A stretch of 64,000 nt of DNA from Blepharisma stoltei (GCA_914767885.1 CAJZBQ010000051.1:852501-916500); one strand, 5' to 3'. Positions 20,601 through 31,324 are shown, counted from the stretch's first letter. Program-made: numbers and translations. Notes: generated by a model from the sequence alone, not told the origin.

Positions 20601-21430
20601 CACTTTTGATCATTATAGCCTTGCCAAATTTAAGTTAAATTCTTATTAATTGAATTGTAAAAATAATTATTATTTTTTATTAATTAAAATTATCATGGTC
20701 ATATTTTTTTTTATTAATTTCTCTGAGAATACCATTTTATTCCAATGAGTTTTCTTTTGTAAGATCAGATAAAAAATTAAATAGAGAAGCAAACAACATT
20801 TTTAACTCAGAAGAAGAATTAACAGTAATGACAAATAAATCAATTATGCAGAACAACAAACAAGGGACTATTGCTTATTTTGAAATAAAAATAATAGAAT
20901 CAGGGCTATATGAAGATGTTGTAATAGAGCTGCAAGGAGCTCGGGCATCTTATTATGGAAAAAATGGGTATTTAAAGGTAAAAGATCAAATAATTAAAGG
21001 CCCAAGATATGGATCTTGAGATATTGTAGGTATTGGAATGACTTATCAAGATCAAATTTACATTACTTACAATGGTTTGCTTATTCCTCAATTCATTGAC
21101 ACTCAGCCTGATTGTGATATTTTCGCTTGTGTTACTATTAAAAATAGAGCAAAAATCGAATTTAAACTGAGAGATTGACTTTTTAAGCCTGATGACAATT
21201 TTTCAAATAATAAATTTTATTCAGAAGACTCTGTCAATAGATCCAAATTTCTTCTTGAAGGGATTGTAAATCATATTAAAAAAGGTTGCAAGAAAATATG
21301 TAAAGATAAAAAGTTTATAAGCTGGCATGAAAAGTTTGTGAAGCTGCTCGAAACTTTGAATTTAAATGATTTGAAGGAAAAAGCAATTATGAAGAAAAAG
21401 AAGTTTTTGTTTTTTACTAAAAAAAATTAA
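17629..21430 (+). CDS. kinase-like, zinc-finger and SPRY-domain protein (~881 aa, six IESs)
   Basis: Start MDDFDVWWDRLLGYRF (UGA as Trp). Six inserts (17764-17915, 18221-18371, 18616-18993, 19334-19486, 19987-20250, 20644-20701) break it; net length is 2646 nt, exactly 882 codons, with no internal UAA/UAG. The N-terminal part looks like a degenerate protein kinase lobe (FLGTDLDGKTHHIKIL, RWILIIVSEFLDCLTLEEI). A helical middle may be HEAT/ARM-like. Then a Cys/His cluster (FCENCRKVLCANCSLYIAHTDHEKS, YSRCDC) resembles a UBR-type or B-box zinc finger, and a C-terminal SPRY domain follows (GTIAYFEIKIIESG, YGSWDIVGIGMTYQDQIYITYNG). A ubiquitin-ligase or scaffold role is inference. Ends TAA. Confidence 0.75.
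17764..17915. mobile_element. Palindromic IES (152 bp) in the kinase-like gene
   Basis: Near-palindrome with arms TACAAAAATTGTGTC (17772) and its inverted partner ending at 17917, plus an inner inverted pair GTGGAGCCAAATTCA / TGAATTTGGCTCCAC. The arms suggest a boundary at 17772, but only the TA at 17764 paired with that at 17916 keeps the frame (HKFIY joins HRISSPN). Confidence 0.7.
18221..18371. mobile_element. Palindromic IES (151 bp) in the kinase-like gene
   Basis: TA target duplicated; arms TAACCCGGTCTCTGATTTGG and TAGCCCGATCCCTGCTTTGG (right arm read inverted), with a second inner inverted pair around CTGACG. Excision from TA 18221 to TA 18372 joins KETS to IYLYLYLLN in frame. Confidence 0.82.
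18616..18993. mobile_element. Family A IES/MITE in the kinase-like gene
   Basis: TTA at 18616-18618 and 18994-18996. Two direct copies of the motif at the left (18619 and about 18680), hairpin at the right (about 18940-18993). Excision joins LFNSL to ESELWGLGL. Opposite orientation to the copies in the coiled-coil/PH gene. Confidence 0.92.
19334..19486. mobile_element. Near-perfect palindromic IES (153 bp)
   Basis: Arms TAGAAATTTCCCATAGATGG and continuing, almost perfectly inverted at the right end, with an inner inverted pair TTTGGT(C/T)(A/G)AACC. Flanked by TA. Excision joins KQIL to SISDNLPSEV in frame and removes a TAG stop. A plus- and a minus-strand open frame inside it are mirror images caused by the palindrome. 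Confidence 0.88.
19987..20250. mobile_element. TA-bounded IES containing a palindromic element
   Basis: TA at 19987 and 20251; removal joins EIPY to FKLEKLDSL. Inside it, 20076-20230 is a palindrome (arms TAGAAAATTCCCTTCAATAG / TACATAATTCCCTTAAATAG) between TA dinucleotides, so the larger IES may be an older insert that received a palindromic MITE. Arms share AATTCCC with the palindrome at 19334. Confidence 0.68.
20644..20701. mobile_element. Short TA-bounded IES (58 bp)
   Basis: AT-rich, TA at 20644 and 20702; carries a TAA in the host frame. Excision joins FKLNSY to FFLLISLRIPFYSNE, connecting the zinc-finger part to the SPRY part. Confidence 0.6.
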
Positions 21431-21560
21431 TGATAAAATAATTATGATGCCTTATTGAGCAAATTTTTGAAAAATATCAAACTCTTTTTAAGTTTTTTTT
21501 GTTGAGAGTAGCTTTAAATGTCCTATTTATCCATTAAAAAATAATTTAATTATTAACATT

Positions 21561-22193
21561 TTAATTTAAGACTAATTTCTGGTCTTTAGCATAGGCTTTT
21601 TCTATCCTTGATATTTTTAATAGTGGTAGTGTTTTATCCACAATTAATTGAATCTTTTTTGGTCTCTTATATCTCGGAATAGGGCTCATTTGTGACAAAT
21701 AAGGATTTTTCACTTTTGGAAGTTTGAGTTTTATAGGTTTAATAATTGGCTGAGATGACAAAAAGTCATAAATATCAGCACTTGAAGCTTTGGCTTTCTT
21801 TGAATATGCAAGTCTTTGCAATCTAATCCCTATTCACTTTTGATCGCCTATCTAATAGTATAGTAAGGCTATTTTTAATTAAAATTAATAACAAATTTTG
21901 ACTAAAATAAGCCAAATTTAACCAAAAGGAATAAAATTTTCCACTTGTGAAGGCTTTTCGTCGCTTCTTGCACTTACTGATTTTGAAATTGGATGCTTCA
22001 AAAGTGAGAAATCTTGATTTAGTGATAAGCAATAAGCTTTTTCAAGATGTTTGTTTATTTGCAGCTCTAATTCGTCATAATTTGTGTTTAATGAAACAGT
22101 TGTAGGACTTGAAGCAATAAGATCAGCTCGTTTTACCATGGAATTTCTTAAATTTTTTGTACGATCTAAAAAGTCTCGAAGGTCTTGTGACAT
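21561..22193 (-). CDS. hypothetical protein in two segments (junction unresolved)
   Basis: Segment 1 (22193 to about 21918) starts MSQDLRDFLDRTKNLRNSMVKRADLIAS, with a short coiled coil. Segment 2 (about 21860 to 21561) reads DQKWIGIRLQRLAYSKK (UGA as Trp) then a basic Pro/Lys-rich stretch, and has no suitable ATG of its own, so it is probably an exon of the same gene. The 60 AT-rich bases between hold UAA and UAG stops. Neither a TA pair nor a 15-16-nt GT-AG intron joining the frames was found. No domain recognised. Confidence 0.5.
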
Positions 22194-22399
22194 TTATTAT
22201 AACTTGCAATTTTTTATAAAGATAATGTGAAACTGTAATATAAATTTAAAATTAATTCAAAAATAAAGCAATTTTATATGATAAATCACTTAAAATTCCT
22301 TCAAAAAACACGTTTTTTCATATTTAAAGCAATAAATTCTAATCAATCTTATTTTTTTTATTTAAAAATACTTAAATTTAAATCTATCAACTATAACTA

Positions 22400-22999
22400 C
22401 TAATAAAGCTGACAGCATTGGTTATTTTTCTTGGCTCTCTTATAAAAATCATACGAAACAGTCGACAAATCATTGCTTTTGGCCATAAGACTTTCCAAAG
22501 TTTCTCCCCTTTTTAATAGCTGATCAATGTTTTTATGCATAATGTCCCTTACCTGGTCGAGCTCGCTCTCAATCTTCATGAGTTTATCAGCTTCATTAGG
22601 GTTCTGATACGTCCTTAAAGTTTCAGCAAGCGGCGGAAATCTGACTTCAGTGTCCTTTTGTATTGTTTCCCATTGGATTCCGGATTGCAAGAATTGTTGC
22701 ATTAACTCTGCAATCATTGAAAAAACGACCCTTTGAGGGTATTCTACGTCAGCTACTGCAGTTACAGCGAAGGTGGAAGGGTGGATAGCCACATAGCAGA
22801 TCCCTGCATTGTTTTCAAGATGAACAGCTGTTCGGTCACCTGGTCTGGCCCTTCCACAGACAGTTCTGCTGGAAAAGTTGATTAGGTCTTTGAGCACTCT
22901 TCTCTGTATGAAGCCTAAAAAGCTTAATTCTTGGACTGAGCCTAATAAGATAGGGTTTTCTTCTCTCCAGCGATAGATGTGAATGCTTAGAAGTCGCAT
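22400..22999 (-). CDS. YKT6: R-SNARE YKT6, 199 aa
   Basis: Uninterrupted. N-terminal longin domain (MRLLSIHIYRW..., SFLGFIQRRVLKDLINFSSRTVCGRARPGDR, ICYVAIHPSTFAVTAVADVEYPQRVVFSMIAEL), then the R-SNARE motif with the zero-layer Arg in ELDQVRDIMHKNIDQLLKRG. No transmembrane anchor; the protein ends NQCCQLY, the Cys pair used for palmitoylation and prenylation in YKT6. It works in Golgi, endosome and autophagosome fusion; together with GOSR1 and RAB2 it makes three trafficking genes in this window. Confidence 0.95.
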   Translation of the reverse strand: MRLLSIHIYRWREENPILLGSVQELSFLGFIQRRVLKDLINFSSRTVCGRARPGDRTAVHLENNAGICYVAIHPSTFAVTAVADVEYPQRVVFSMIAELMQQFLQSGIQWETIQKDTEVRFPPLAETLRTYQNPNEADKLMKIESELDQVRDIMHKNIDQLLKRGETLESLMAKSNDLSTVSYDFYKRAKKNNQCCQLY

Positions 23000-23269
23000 T
23001 TTTATGATTTATTCGAAATTAATATATTTAAATGGTATCAAAACATTATATAAATTACCTAACAAAATAATTATATTTATTAATTAATTTTTCTATTTAA
23101 ATAGCATTTTATTTATTTTCACTTAAAATTTAGAGAAAATTTATCAATATTATTGACTGCTTTATCTCAATAAATATAATAAAAATACCATTGGAATTTG
23201 CAAATGATTTATATAATTCCATAATTCGTATTATCTTTCTCTTTTTAATTAAATCCTCTTGTTTATTCA

Positions 23270-24414
23270 ATGTGGTGAATATTTTTGATCTCCTCAGCTT
23301 TTGCTCTTCAATGCCCAGAATTCATGTGCACAAGTGCAGAAGTTCCTCTAGGTCCTGGCCAGTGTGTTTATTACAATAACTCACAATACAGCTTATCTCC
23401 ATGTGAAGATCAAAGAATCTCATATTGTGATTCTCAAACTCACCCAGAAAATGTTTCTTGTACAATTCCTCCACAGGCTCCTACAATAAATATTGCATAT
23501 CCAGGTGAGCCTTGCGTATTTGACTTAAATTGTGTCCAAAGTATCTGTCTAAAAGGTAAAATAATTTTATAGTAAATTAATGATGAATTTTATAAGCATT
23601 TTTACCTATAAAAGTAGTCAAATTGGGGCCAAAAAGGAATATATGTAAAGGATTGCCTATAAATAGCGCATGCACCCAAGATGCCCAATGTGATGTGGGC
23701 TTGTTTTGCTTCAGTTCTAAATGTGCACCACAAATAGCAATCGGCCAGCCAGGCTGCACAAAAGATTCACAATGTGTAAACAATGCAGGCTGCAACGTCG
23801 ACACTGGAACCTGTGTTGCCTATTTATCATTTCCTCCAGGAACTATCTTATCATCATGCACCAATAACTATAACCCTCTATGCAGCTCCCAAGCCTGTGC
23901 TACAGTTCAAGGTAAATCATATTGCCAAGCCCAAGTAAAGTCCTTAAGCTCTTTACCAGCTTATTGTACAGATAGTAGCAATTGTCCAGCTTATTTCGAT
24001 ATCGCTATAGGCGCCCAAGTAAATACTCAATGCGTATGTGGCCTTAACGGTTTCGGTGATTCTTTCTGCAGCTTAGCCCCTGGTGACGAGCCTTTCGCAA
24101 ACTCTACCCTTTGGCTTTCCAAATGGTACGCATCTCAATCCATCAAGATGTGTCACACCAGCATGAGAACTGGCAACTTATGCATGAAAACTTATTGGGA
24201 CTATAACTCCTACATTGCTTTTCAATATTATGCTACTTATTCTCAAAATTACCCTCTTTACCAATTTAATGACCAATGTGTAAGAAATATATATACAAGT
24301 GCATTTTGGGAGCTAGAAGAAGAGTATATGAACTCTATCCAGCCTGCGGATAATGATGATAACTCTGCTGTTATAGCAGCAATTGGAGGCTTTCTATCTT
24401 TAATAGCATTTTAA
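23270..24414 (+). CDS. cysteine-rich, GPI-anchored-type surface protein (359 aa, one IES)
   Basis: The ATG at 23270 gives a signal peptide, MWWIFLISSAFALQ (UGA as Trp), missed if a later start is taken. The mature part is full of spaced cysteines (CPEFMC, ACTQDAQCDVGLFCFSSKC, GCTKDSQCVNNAGCNVDTGTC), a pattern seen in ciliate surface antigens and Dickkopf-like modules. The end (DNDDNSAVIAAIGGFLSLIAF) is a hydrophobic tail as for a GPI signal. Excising 23550-23614 joins SICL to VKLGPKRNICKG; net 1080 nt. This is the only complete copy; three 3' fragments follow at 28.5, 31.0 and 39.2 kb. Confidence 0.78.
23550..23614. mobile_element. Short TA-bounded IES (65 bp) or intron
   Basis: TA at 23550 and 23615; both ends carry GGTAAAA in inverted orientation. 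Removal restores the frame of the surface protein. A GT-AG intron is an alternative, but no 15-16-nt one fits. Confidence 0.55.
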
Positions 24415-25014
24415 GCTAAATTATACTGATTAAATCCAATAAATTCGTTAAATTTAAACTGTTGGATATGATGGTTGCATTTGGATACCACAGATACCAG
24501 CTCCTGCCTTGACTGCGATTCTGAGGTATCCTTGTTCTCCCCAAGTTGGGCCCCAAGAGTTCTTGACTTTCCAGTATTGAGGGGAGTTGCTAAAGTTGTA
24601 ACCTACAATCAAAACACCATGGTCTAAAGCTGTTCCACAATCCTTGCTAACAATGCCTCCTTTATAGAGTTGCCAAGAAAATTGATTAGCTTCTGGTCAA
24701 GCATAAAACTTATTCCCACCCTTACCCAAACCAACAACCGATTCTTAAATATGCTAGATTCGCTCGAAAATTAATATACTCCAATATTTCTAATATTCCT
24801 TGATTTATAGTAGATTGCTAATATATTAAGAATTGTTTTTTCCCTTGCAAATACAACAGGCATTTCTTGCAGGGAAAAGCAAGATTCAGACTTGAAAAAG
24901 TTTAAAAATTCATGTATTAATGATGTCTGTAATTTAAAATTTCTAGTGACTCAAGAACTCATATGAGTTCATGGAGACAGTTAGTCAAGATTGAGGAAAT
25001 AAAAATTACATGGC

Positions 25015-25505
25015 TAACTCCTCCTTGAGTTAACTAAAAAGTATTGTTCGTAAACTGAGAGTTTTTTTAAAAAAATCATATATAAACTTTATATCGTTAT
25101 TTGCTGATTTTTGAACATTACCACCTAAATGTGGAATTTTTTCCGAGTGTGAAAAGATAATTCCACATGTGAAATCAAAAGGGCTTCAGATGTGGAATCA
25201 TCTTTTCACACGCGGAAAAGATTCCAAATTTAGGTGGTAATGTTCAAAAATCTGCAAATAACGATAGTAAATTTCGAAATTAAAAAAATCTCAATTTGGA
25301 AAGCAAATATATATTTAATTTGTAAAATTTGTGTTTTAAAATGCAATTTTTTTAAAATTAAACAGAATTAACTAGAGATTTCATTATACTAATAATCACT
25401 TATATCTCAAAAATTTTTTCATAAAACTTTTTTTGTTCACTCTCGAAAGGGCTAAAAAATAGGGATTTTTCAAATGGTTTTGTTCGCTCACAGAGAGGGA
25501 GGGAG
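25015..25505. mobile_element. Degenerate family A element hosting a palindrome
   Basis: TAA at 25015-25017 and 25506-25508; right end still TGTTCGCTCACAGAGAGGGAGGGAG-like, left end decayed. The conserved interior of family A (CGAAATT...AAATCTCAATTTGGAAAGCAAATAT-like) is recognisable on either side of the nested palindrome. Confidence 0.72.
25092..25264. mobile_element. Palindromic element nested in the family A copy (173 bp)
   Basis: TA at 25092 and 25265; arms TCGTTATTTGC(T/A)GATTTTTG and continuing through GAACATTACCACCTAAAT, almost perfectly inverted. Other family A copies lack it at this point, so the empty site is known. Confidence 0.88.
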
Positions 25506-25741
25506 TAAGCAAAAGCTTATTTTTAATAACCGTTTTAATTTTGGCTTGCTATTTTTAAAAAATTCGATGCTAATTTTTATTTTCTGCACTGAAGTCTTCC
25601 CATCCTCCTAATATTTATTGTAAGAAACTCTTTTCCTCTTTTCTGCAAACTTTTATATAGTGGATGCAATTCACACTGTTTCTGAATGAATAAACCTATA
25701 TATTTTTTGAGTTTATGATTCATAATTGGCCAGCTTCAACT

Positions 25742-26785
25742 AAGGGATCATGAAAAAAAGCCGCATAACTTTTTACAGCTGTTCTTTGAAACGTCAAAAA
25801 GGCTGAAAATTTATTGAATGCAACTATAGATTTTTTTAAAAAATAATTGCATGCAAAAAAAGTGTATAGCAAATAGAAAAAAGCCATAGGGGTTTAAATA
25901 TAAATAAAAATCAGAAAATAAAATACAATCTAGGGTTGTTATCTATTTACTAAAATATAATAATATATCTTTTATGCAAAATTATTATCTTTCTTAAGAT
26001 GGTTTCTGAGTTAACCATTTCCACTATTCGCCAGGTGAAAAGGCTTTTTCAGTCTATCTTCCCCTTATCTTTACGAGCCGCTAAGGCGGTTGCTTCTCCT
26101 AGAGTCTCCGCTTATTCCGATTTGCCTCAATATATCTGGCTTGGGTGTCTGCTATGATATTCAAAAAAAAGAAATTTCTGTAGACTTTCGGCTCTTATGA
26201 AAAAATGCAACCCAGGATTTAATGTCAGTATCGCGCTAGGTATATGCCCGATGATATATAGTAATATATCTTGAGTTATGAAAAGAGCTGGGGATCAACA
26301 AGAGCATATTATATTTTCTTATTTATTTTTTTCCCTTAAAAAACATCATACCAAATAGCTGAATAATTTTTTACAAGCGCTGCTTTGAAATTGATATATT
26401 ATTTCAAACAGAAAATAATATGATTAAAATATCCATCTAATGAAATCTCTCTAATAGCAGGATTGTACGCTCATAAGTGCCTAAGAGAATTAGGAAAAAG
26501 TATATGGAAAAGCTACTGTACTTTTTATATGGTTGTTCTAATATTTAAATTGCTGGTCTTGTATTTTATTTTCTGGTTTTTTTTTTTATTATTTATATCC
26601 CTATGGGCATTTTTTCTATCCACGTTTTACGTTAGTTTTGGCAGTGAGCCTAAGCCATACACTTTTTGCCAATGGTTTTTTAAAAAAATTTCTATTTGCA
26701 CTTTTTAGCTTAAAATAGATTCAGTCACTTCGAGGGTTAAAAGAACAGCTTTAAACACTATGCTGTGCATTTATTCATGATCACC
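25742..26785. mobile_element. hAT-like non-autonomous DNA transposon (1044 bp)
   Basis: An 8-bp target duplication CTTCAACT lies at 25734-25741 and 26786-26793. The termini are imperfect inverted repeats of about 50 bp: left AAGGGATCATGAAAAAAAGC, right (inverted) GGGTGATCATGAATAAATGC, both continuing to AGCTGTTCTTT. 8-bp duplications with such ends are typical of hAT elements. No transposase frame is seen inside. A second, right-truncated copy sits at the same point of protease copy 3. Confidence 0.78.
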
Positions 26786-27956
26786 CTTCAACTGCGACTG
26801 ATACTGGTTATTGAGCAACTGTTGCTTGTAATTGAGAAATGTTATCTGGTGCAACGTCGGTGTACTTGCTAATGGTAGCGCTGACTTGGGAAGCTTTGGC
26901 CTTGTTGCAAGTGGCTTGGACTGCCGTGTAAGCATAGTTTGCTTCTGAGGTGATGCCTTGAGCAATGATGTATTTGAAAGCATTGTCCATAAGCCCGCCA
27001 TTGCAACCTTGATTTCCATAACTAGATGAGCAATCAACAAGTTCTTGTTCAGAGAGGGATACAAGGGTGTGTCCAGCAAGGAACCAGGCACCTTCCACAG
27101 ATCCAGTTGTTGAGAAAGCCCAGCAGCTTCCACAGTTTCCTTGGTTCTTGACAGGGGTTACTGCACCTTTGGTGGTCCAGTCAACTTGGGATGGGACTGA
27201 AACTTCATCAAGCATGACGACGTTGGTTGCTTCTTTAGGTTGGAATTTGGTCGGGAGGTACTTAGCCTTGAATTCTGAGAAGCTCATGTCAGCGAATTGA
27301 TTTACACCCAGAGTCCAAGAATTTCCAAGGCTGTTGAAAATGCGGATATAAGCTAAGTTGTCACGGAATATTTTGAATCTCATTCCGTATTCTTCATCAG
27401 ATTCGTAGGATTTCTGGTATTCGTCCATATAATCTCTGAATTCTTGCTCCTCAAAGGCAAACTGAGCAAGAGCTGGAGAAGCTGAGGAGCTTGTTACTGC
27501 AATTGTAGCAACAACTCCGACAACAGCTAGAAGACCGAGGACAGCAAAGACGGTCTTTTTGGAGGTTTTGGCTTGAGTGCTGACAGCGAAATAGCCTTCC
27601 ATTTTAATTTATTAAATTCACCTATTTTATGGAGTAAATCATGTGATTTGTTTCATTTTGAACAAAAATAAAAAAATTTATTTGCTGCCTTTTATTAGCA
27701 GGAGCTTTCTATATTTAAAAAGCCTAATGCATAAATTTAACTGAATTAAACTCAATCTTAAATTGATTAAATTTTTTTATTCAATATATTTTATTTTTAA
27801 AAAATTTTTGATACAGGATATTCGGTATTTTTAAATCAGCTTAAATAGGCCTTATACTAAATATAAAATCAGAAATATCAAAAATATTTTTGAATAAGAA
27901 ACTTAAGCAATAAACTTAAAGACTATATAATTTCAAAGATATTTTGAAAGGTATTA

Positions 27957-28190
27957 TTGAAAGCAAATCTATAATTAAAATCGATTAAACTGACCCTAAT
28001 AGGTTAAATCGGCTTTTATAATAAAAGATGACTAAATATATGGCTGTTCTTCTACCCATTTTCAGCTTTAAAGTCTATATTTAACTCAAAATCTAAGAGA
28101 TTCCAGGCTAAGAATTAATATCTATAAAAGCTCTCCATCTCCAAATTTACATTACCATATGAGATTTTAATATTGAAGAATTATAATGCT
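27957..28190 (+). pseudogene. B9D1 5'-end relic 1
   Basis: Matches the leader and first codons of the intact B9D1 gene at 41575-41800: TTATTGAAAGCAAATCTATA, AAACTGACCCTAATAGG, AAAAGATGAC, TTCTTCTAC, CCAGGCTAAGAA, GCTCTCCATCTCCAAA. The start codon is lost (ATCG for ATGG), and frameshifts are frequent. The matching leader continues upstream to about 27800. Confidence 0.85.
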
Positions 28191-28524
28191 ATAAATAAAT
28201 ATAGAAACAAGAAATTAAATTTACAAAACTCCTATACAAAAATTAAAAGAGAAAGCACTTGCAAGAGAAGATCAATAACACCTATAAAAGATAAAGATAA
28301 AGAACAAAATAATCGGTAATCTCAATTGACTAAGCGAAAGAATAATTCTTGGTTTTTAGTTTAGCTTTATCTATCAGAAATAGTAATTTTAGATTTTTTT
28401 AAATAATGATTCTACATTAAGACATTGCACTGAGTATTAAATCCATGATAATGATGATGACACAATAAGCAGGATTTTTAAAGAAATAGTAGATTTGCAA
28501 GATAAGATAATTTTTTTGCTTTGT

Positions 28525-28815
28525 TTTCCAAATGGTGCGCATTTCTATCTATCAAGATGTGCCACACCAGTATGAGAACTTATGTATGAAAACTTATTGG
28601 GACTATAACTCCTACATTGCTTTTCAATATATGCTACTTATTCTCAAAATTACCCTCTTTACCAATTTAATGACCAATGTGTAAGAAATATATATACCAG
28701 TGCATTTTGGGAGTTAGAAGAAGAGTATATGAACTCTATCCAGCCTGCGGATAATGATGATAACTCTGCTGTTATAGCAGCAATTGGAGGCTTTCTATCT
28801 TTAATAGCATTTTAA
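28525..28815 (+). pseudogene. surface-protein 3' relic 1
   Basis: Close copy of 24118-24414 of the complete surface-protein gene (TTCCAAATGG..., AACTTATGTATGAAAACTTA, then the DNDDNSAVIAAIGGFLSLIAF end and stop), with small deletions near 28585 and 28630. No 5' part is present. Confidence 0.88.
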
Positions 28816-28854
28816 GCTAAATTATACTGATTAAATCCAATAAGTTCGTTAAAT

Positions 28855-29907
28855 TTAAACTATTGGGTATGATGGTTCCATTTGGATACCACAGACACCA
28901 GCTCCTGCCTGTACTGCAATTCTGATGTAACCTTGTTCTCCCCAATTTGGACCCCAAGAATTCTTGACTTTCCAGTATGGAGGGGAATTGTTGAAGTTGT
29001 AACCTACAATCAAAACACCGTGGTCTAAAGCTGTTCCACAATTACTGCTAACAATGCCTCCTTTATAGAGTTGCCAAGCATCTTGATCAGCTTCAACTGC
29101 GACTGATATTGGTTGCTGAGCAACTGCTGCTTGTAATTGGGCAACGTTATTTGGGGTGACATTAGAGTATCCGCTAATGTTACAGCTGGATTGGCCAACT
29201 TTGAACCAGTTGCATTTGCCATCGCTTGCCGTGTAAGGATAGTTTGCTTCTGAGTTGATTCCATAATCAACTATGAATTTGAAAGCATTGTCCATAAGCC
29301 CGCCATTGCAACCTTGATTTCCGAATTGAGTAGAGCAATCGACAAGTTCTTGTTCGGAGAAGGATAGAAGGGTGTGTCCAGCAAGGAACCAGGCACCTTC
29401 TACAGATCCAGTTGTTGAGAAAGCCCAGCAGCTGCCACATTGTCCTTGGTTCTTGACAGGGGTTACTGCACCTTGTGTGGTCCAGTCAACTTGGGATGGG
29501 ACTGAAACTTCATCAAGCATGACGACGTTGGTTGCTTCTTTAGGTTGGATTTTGGTCGGGAGGTACTTAGCCTTGAATTCTGAGAAGCTCATGTCAGCAA
29601 ATTGATTGACACCCAAAGTCCAGGAATTTCCACGGGTGTTGAAAATGCGGATATAAGCTGAGTTGTCACGGAATATTTTGAATCTCATTCCGTATTCTTC
29701 CTCAGAGTCGTAAGATTTCTGGTACTTGTCCATGTAATCTCTGAATTCTTGCTCCTCAAAGGCAAACTGAGCAAGAGCTGGAGAAACTGAGGAGCTTGAT
29801 ACAGCAATTGTAGCAACAACTCCGACAATAGCTAGAAGACCGAGGACAGCAAAGACGGTCTTTTTGGAGGTTTTGGCTTGAGTGCCAACATCGAAATAGC
29901 CTTCCAT
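28855..29907 (-). CDS. cathepsin L-like cysteine protease, copy 2 (350 aa, intact)
   Basis: A complete papain-family proenzyme: short cytosolic tail, signal anchor ([21 protein letters not shown]), I29-type propeptide with ERFNIN-like helix ([21 protein letters not shown]) and NQFADMS. The mature enzyme starts near [19 protein letters not shown]. Catalytic Cys in QCGSCWAFS, His in LDHGVLIVGY and Asn in [21 protein letters not shown] is the cathepsin L signature. Type II anchoring suggests delivery to food vacuoles or lysosomes. No IES. Neighbours are relics of the surface protein (3' side) and B9D1 (5' side), showing it is one unit of the segmental duplication. Confidence 0.95.
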   Translation of the reverse strand: MEGYFDVGTQAKTSKKTVFAVLGLLAIVGVVATIAVSSSSVSPALAQFAFEEQEFRDYMDKYQKSYDSEEEYGMRFKIFRDNSAYIRIFNTRGNSWTLGVNQFADMSFSEFKAKYLPTKIQPKEATNVVMLDEVSVPSQVDWTTQGAVTPVKNQGQCGSCWAFSTTGSVEGAWFLAGHTLLSFSEQELVDCSTQFGNQGCNGGLMDNAFKFIVDYGINSEANYPYTASDGKCNWFKVGQSSCNISGYSNVTPNNVAQLQAAVAQQPISVAVEADQDAWQLYKGGIVSSNCGTALDHGVLIVGYNFNNSPPYWKVKNSWGPNWGEQGYIRIAVQAGAGVCGIQMEPSYPIV

Positions 29908-30239
29908 TTTAATTTATTCGACTCATCTATTTTTGGAGAAAATCATGATATTGGTTTTGAACAAAAATTAAAAAATTTATTTGCTTCCTTTTATTAGCAG
30001 GAGCTTTCTATATTTAAAAAGATTAATGATAAATGTAAGTGAGTTAAGCTCATGCTTAAATTGATTAAATTTTTTTATTCAATATATTTTATTTTTAAAA
30101 AATTTTTGATACAGGATATTCGGTATTTTAAAGCAGCTTAAATATGCTTTATACTAAATATAAAATCAGAAATATCAAAAATATTTTTGCATAAGAAACT
30201 TAAGCAATAAACTTAAAGACTATATAACTTCAAAGATAT

Positions 30240-30460
30240 TTTGAAAGGCATTATTGAAAGCAAATCTATAATTAAAATCGATTAAACTGACCCTAATAGG
30301 TTAAATCGGCTTTTATAATAAAAGATGACTAAATATATGGCTTTTCTTCTACCCATTTTTAGCTTTAAAGTTTAGATTTAACTCAAAATCTAAGAAATTC
30401 CAGGCTAAGAATTAATATCTATAAAAGCTCTCCATCTCCAAATTTACATTACCATATGAG
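30240..30460 (+). pseudogene. B9D1 5'-end relic 2
   Basis: Second decayed copy of the B9D1 leader and first codons, very similar to relic 1 (GCATTATTGAAAGCAAATCT, AAACTGACCCTAATAGG, CTCTCCATCTCCAAATT). Lies upstream of protease copy 2 as B9D1 lies upstream of copy 4. Confidence 0.85.
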
Positions 30461-31019
30461 ATTTTAATATTGAAGAATTATAATGCTATAAATAAATATA
30501 GAAACAAGAGATTAAATTTGCAAACTCCTATACAAAAATTAAAAGAGAAAGTATTTCTAAGAGAAAATCAATAACACCTATAAAGATAAAAAACAAAATA
30601 ATCTGTGATCTCAATTGACTAAGCGAAAGAATAATTCTTGGTTTTTAGTTTAGCTTTTCTGCGCTTTTTGGCATCTTGCTTGAAAAGATGGTTGCTGACG
30701 TCACCATTTGCAGTTAAGATGGCGACCTTATGTTTATAATAGCTTGCTAAAAGAGGAAGCACTTTAAAATCTAAATAAGTTGAATTAAGCTTATTTTATT
30801 GCATCATCATTATAAAGGAATTAATACTCAGTACAATGTCTTAATTTAGAATCATTATTTAAAAAAATCTAAAATTTCTATTTCTGAGTCTTTACAGGCA
30901 GCATTTGGCCTCTCTCAAGCAAGACTTCATAGTGTGCTCTACTTAATCGAACCCTCCATTATTATTATTATTATTATTAAGCAGATTTTTAAAGAAATAG
31001 TAGATTTGCACGATAAGAT

Positions 31020-31324
31020 AATTTTTTTGCTTTGTTTTCCAAATTGGTGGCATTTCAATCCATCAAATTTGCCACACCAGCATGAGAACTTATGTATGAA
31101 AACTTATTGGGACTATAACTCCTGCATTGCTTTTCAATATTATGCTACTTACTCTCAAATTAACCTCTTTACCAATTTAATGACCAATGTGTAAGAAATA
31201 TATATACCAGTGCATTTTGGGAGCTAGAAGAAGAGTATACGAACTCTATCCAGCCTGCGGATAATGATGATTACTCTGCTGTTATAGCAGCAATTGGAGG
31301 CTTTCTATCTTTAATAGCATTTTA
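31020..31324 (+). pseudogene. surface-protein 3' relic 2
   Basis: Another copy of the last ~300 bases of the surface-protein gene, with a one-base loss near 31161 and a changed codon in the tail (DDY for DDN). Preceded by a short ATT microsatellite at about 30960. Confidence 0.85.

Larger units (their letters stand above)
24454..27602 (-). pseudogene. cathepsin L-like protease, copy 1 (interrupted, premature stop)
   Basis: The N-terminal part (27602-26794) is intact: membrane anchor [19 protein letters not shown], propeptide with [19 protein letters not shown], catalytic Cys in [12 protein letters not shown]. The frame then meets TAA where copies 2 and 4 have CAA (AVAQQPIS). A 2.1-kb block of insertions follows, and the C-terminal part (24692-24454) resumes with the catalytic His (LDHGVLIVGY) and Asn (KNSWGPTWGEQGY). 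The nonsense codon plus the insertions suggest a pseudogene, though IES excision could remove the latter. Confidence 0.75.
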
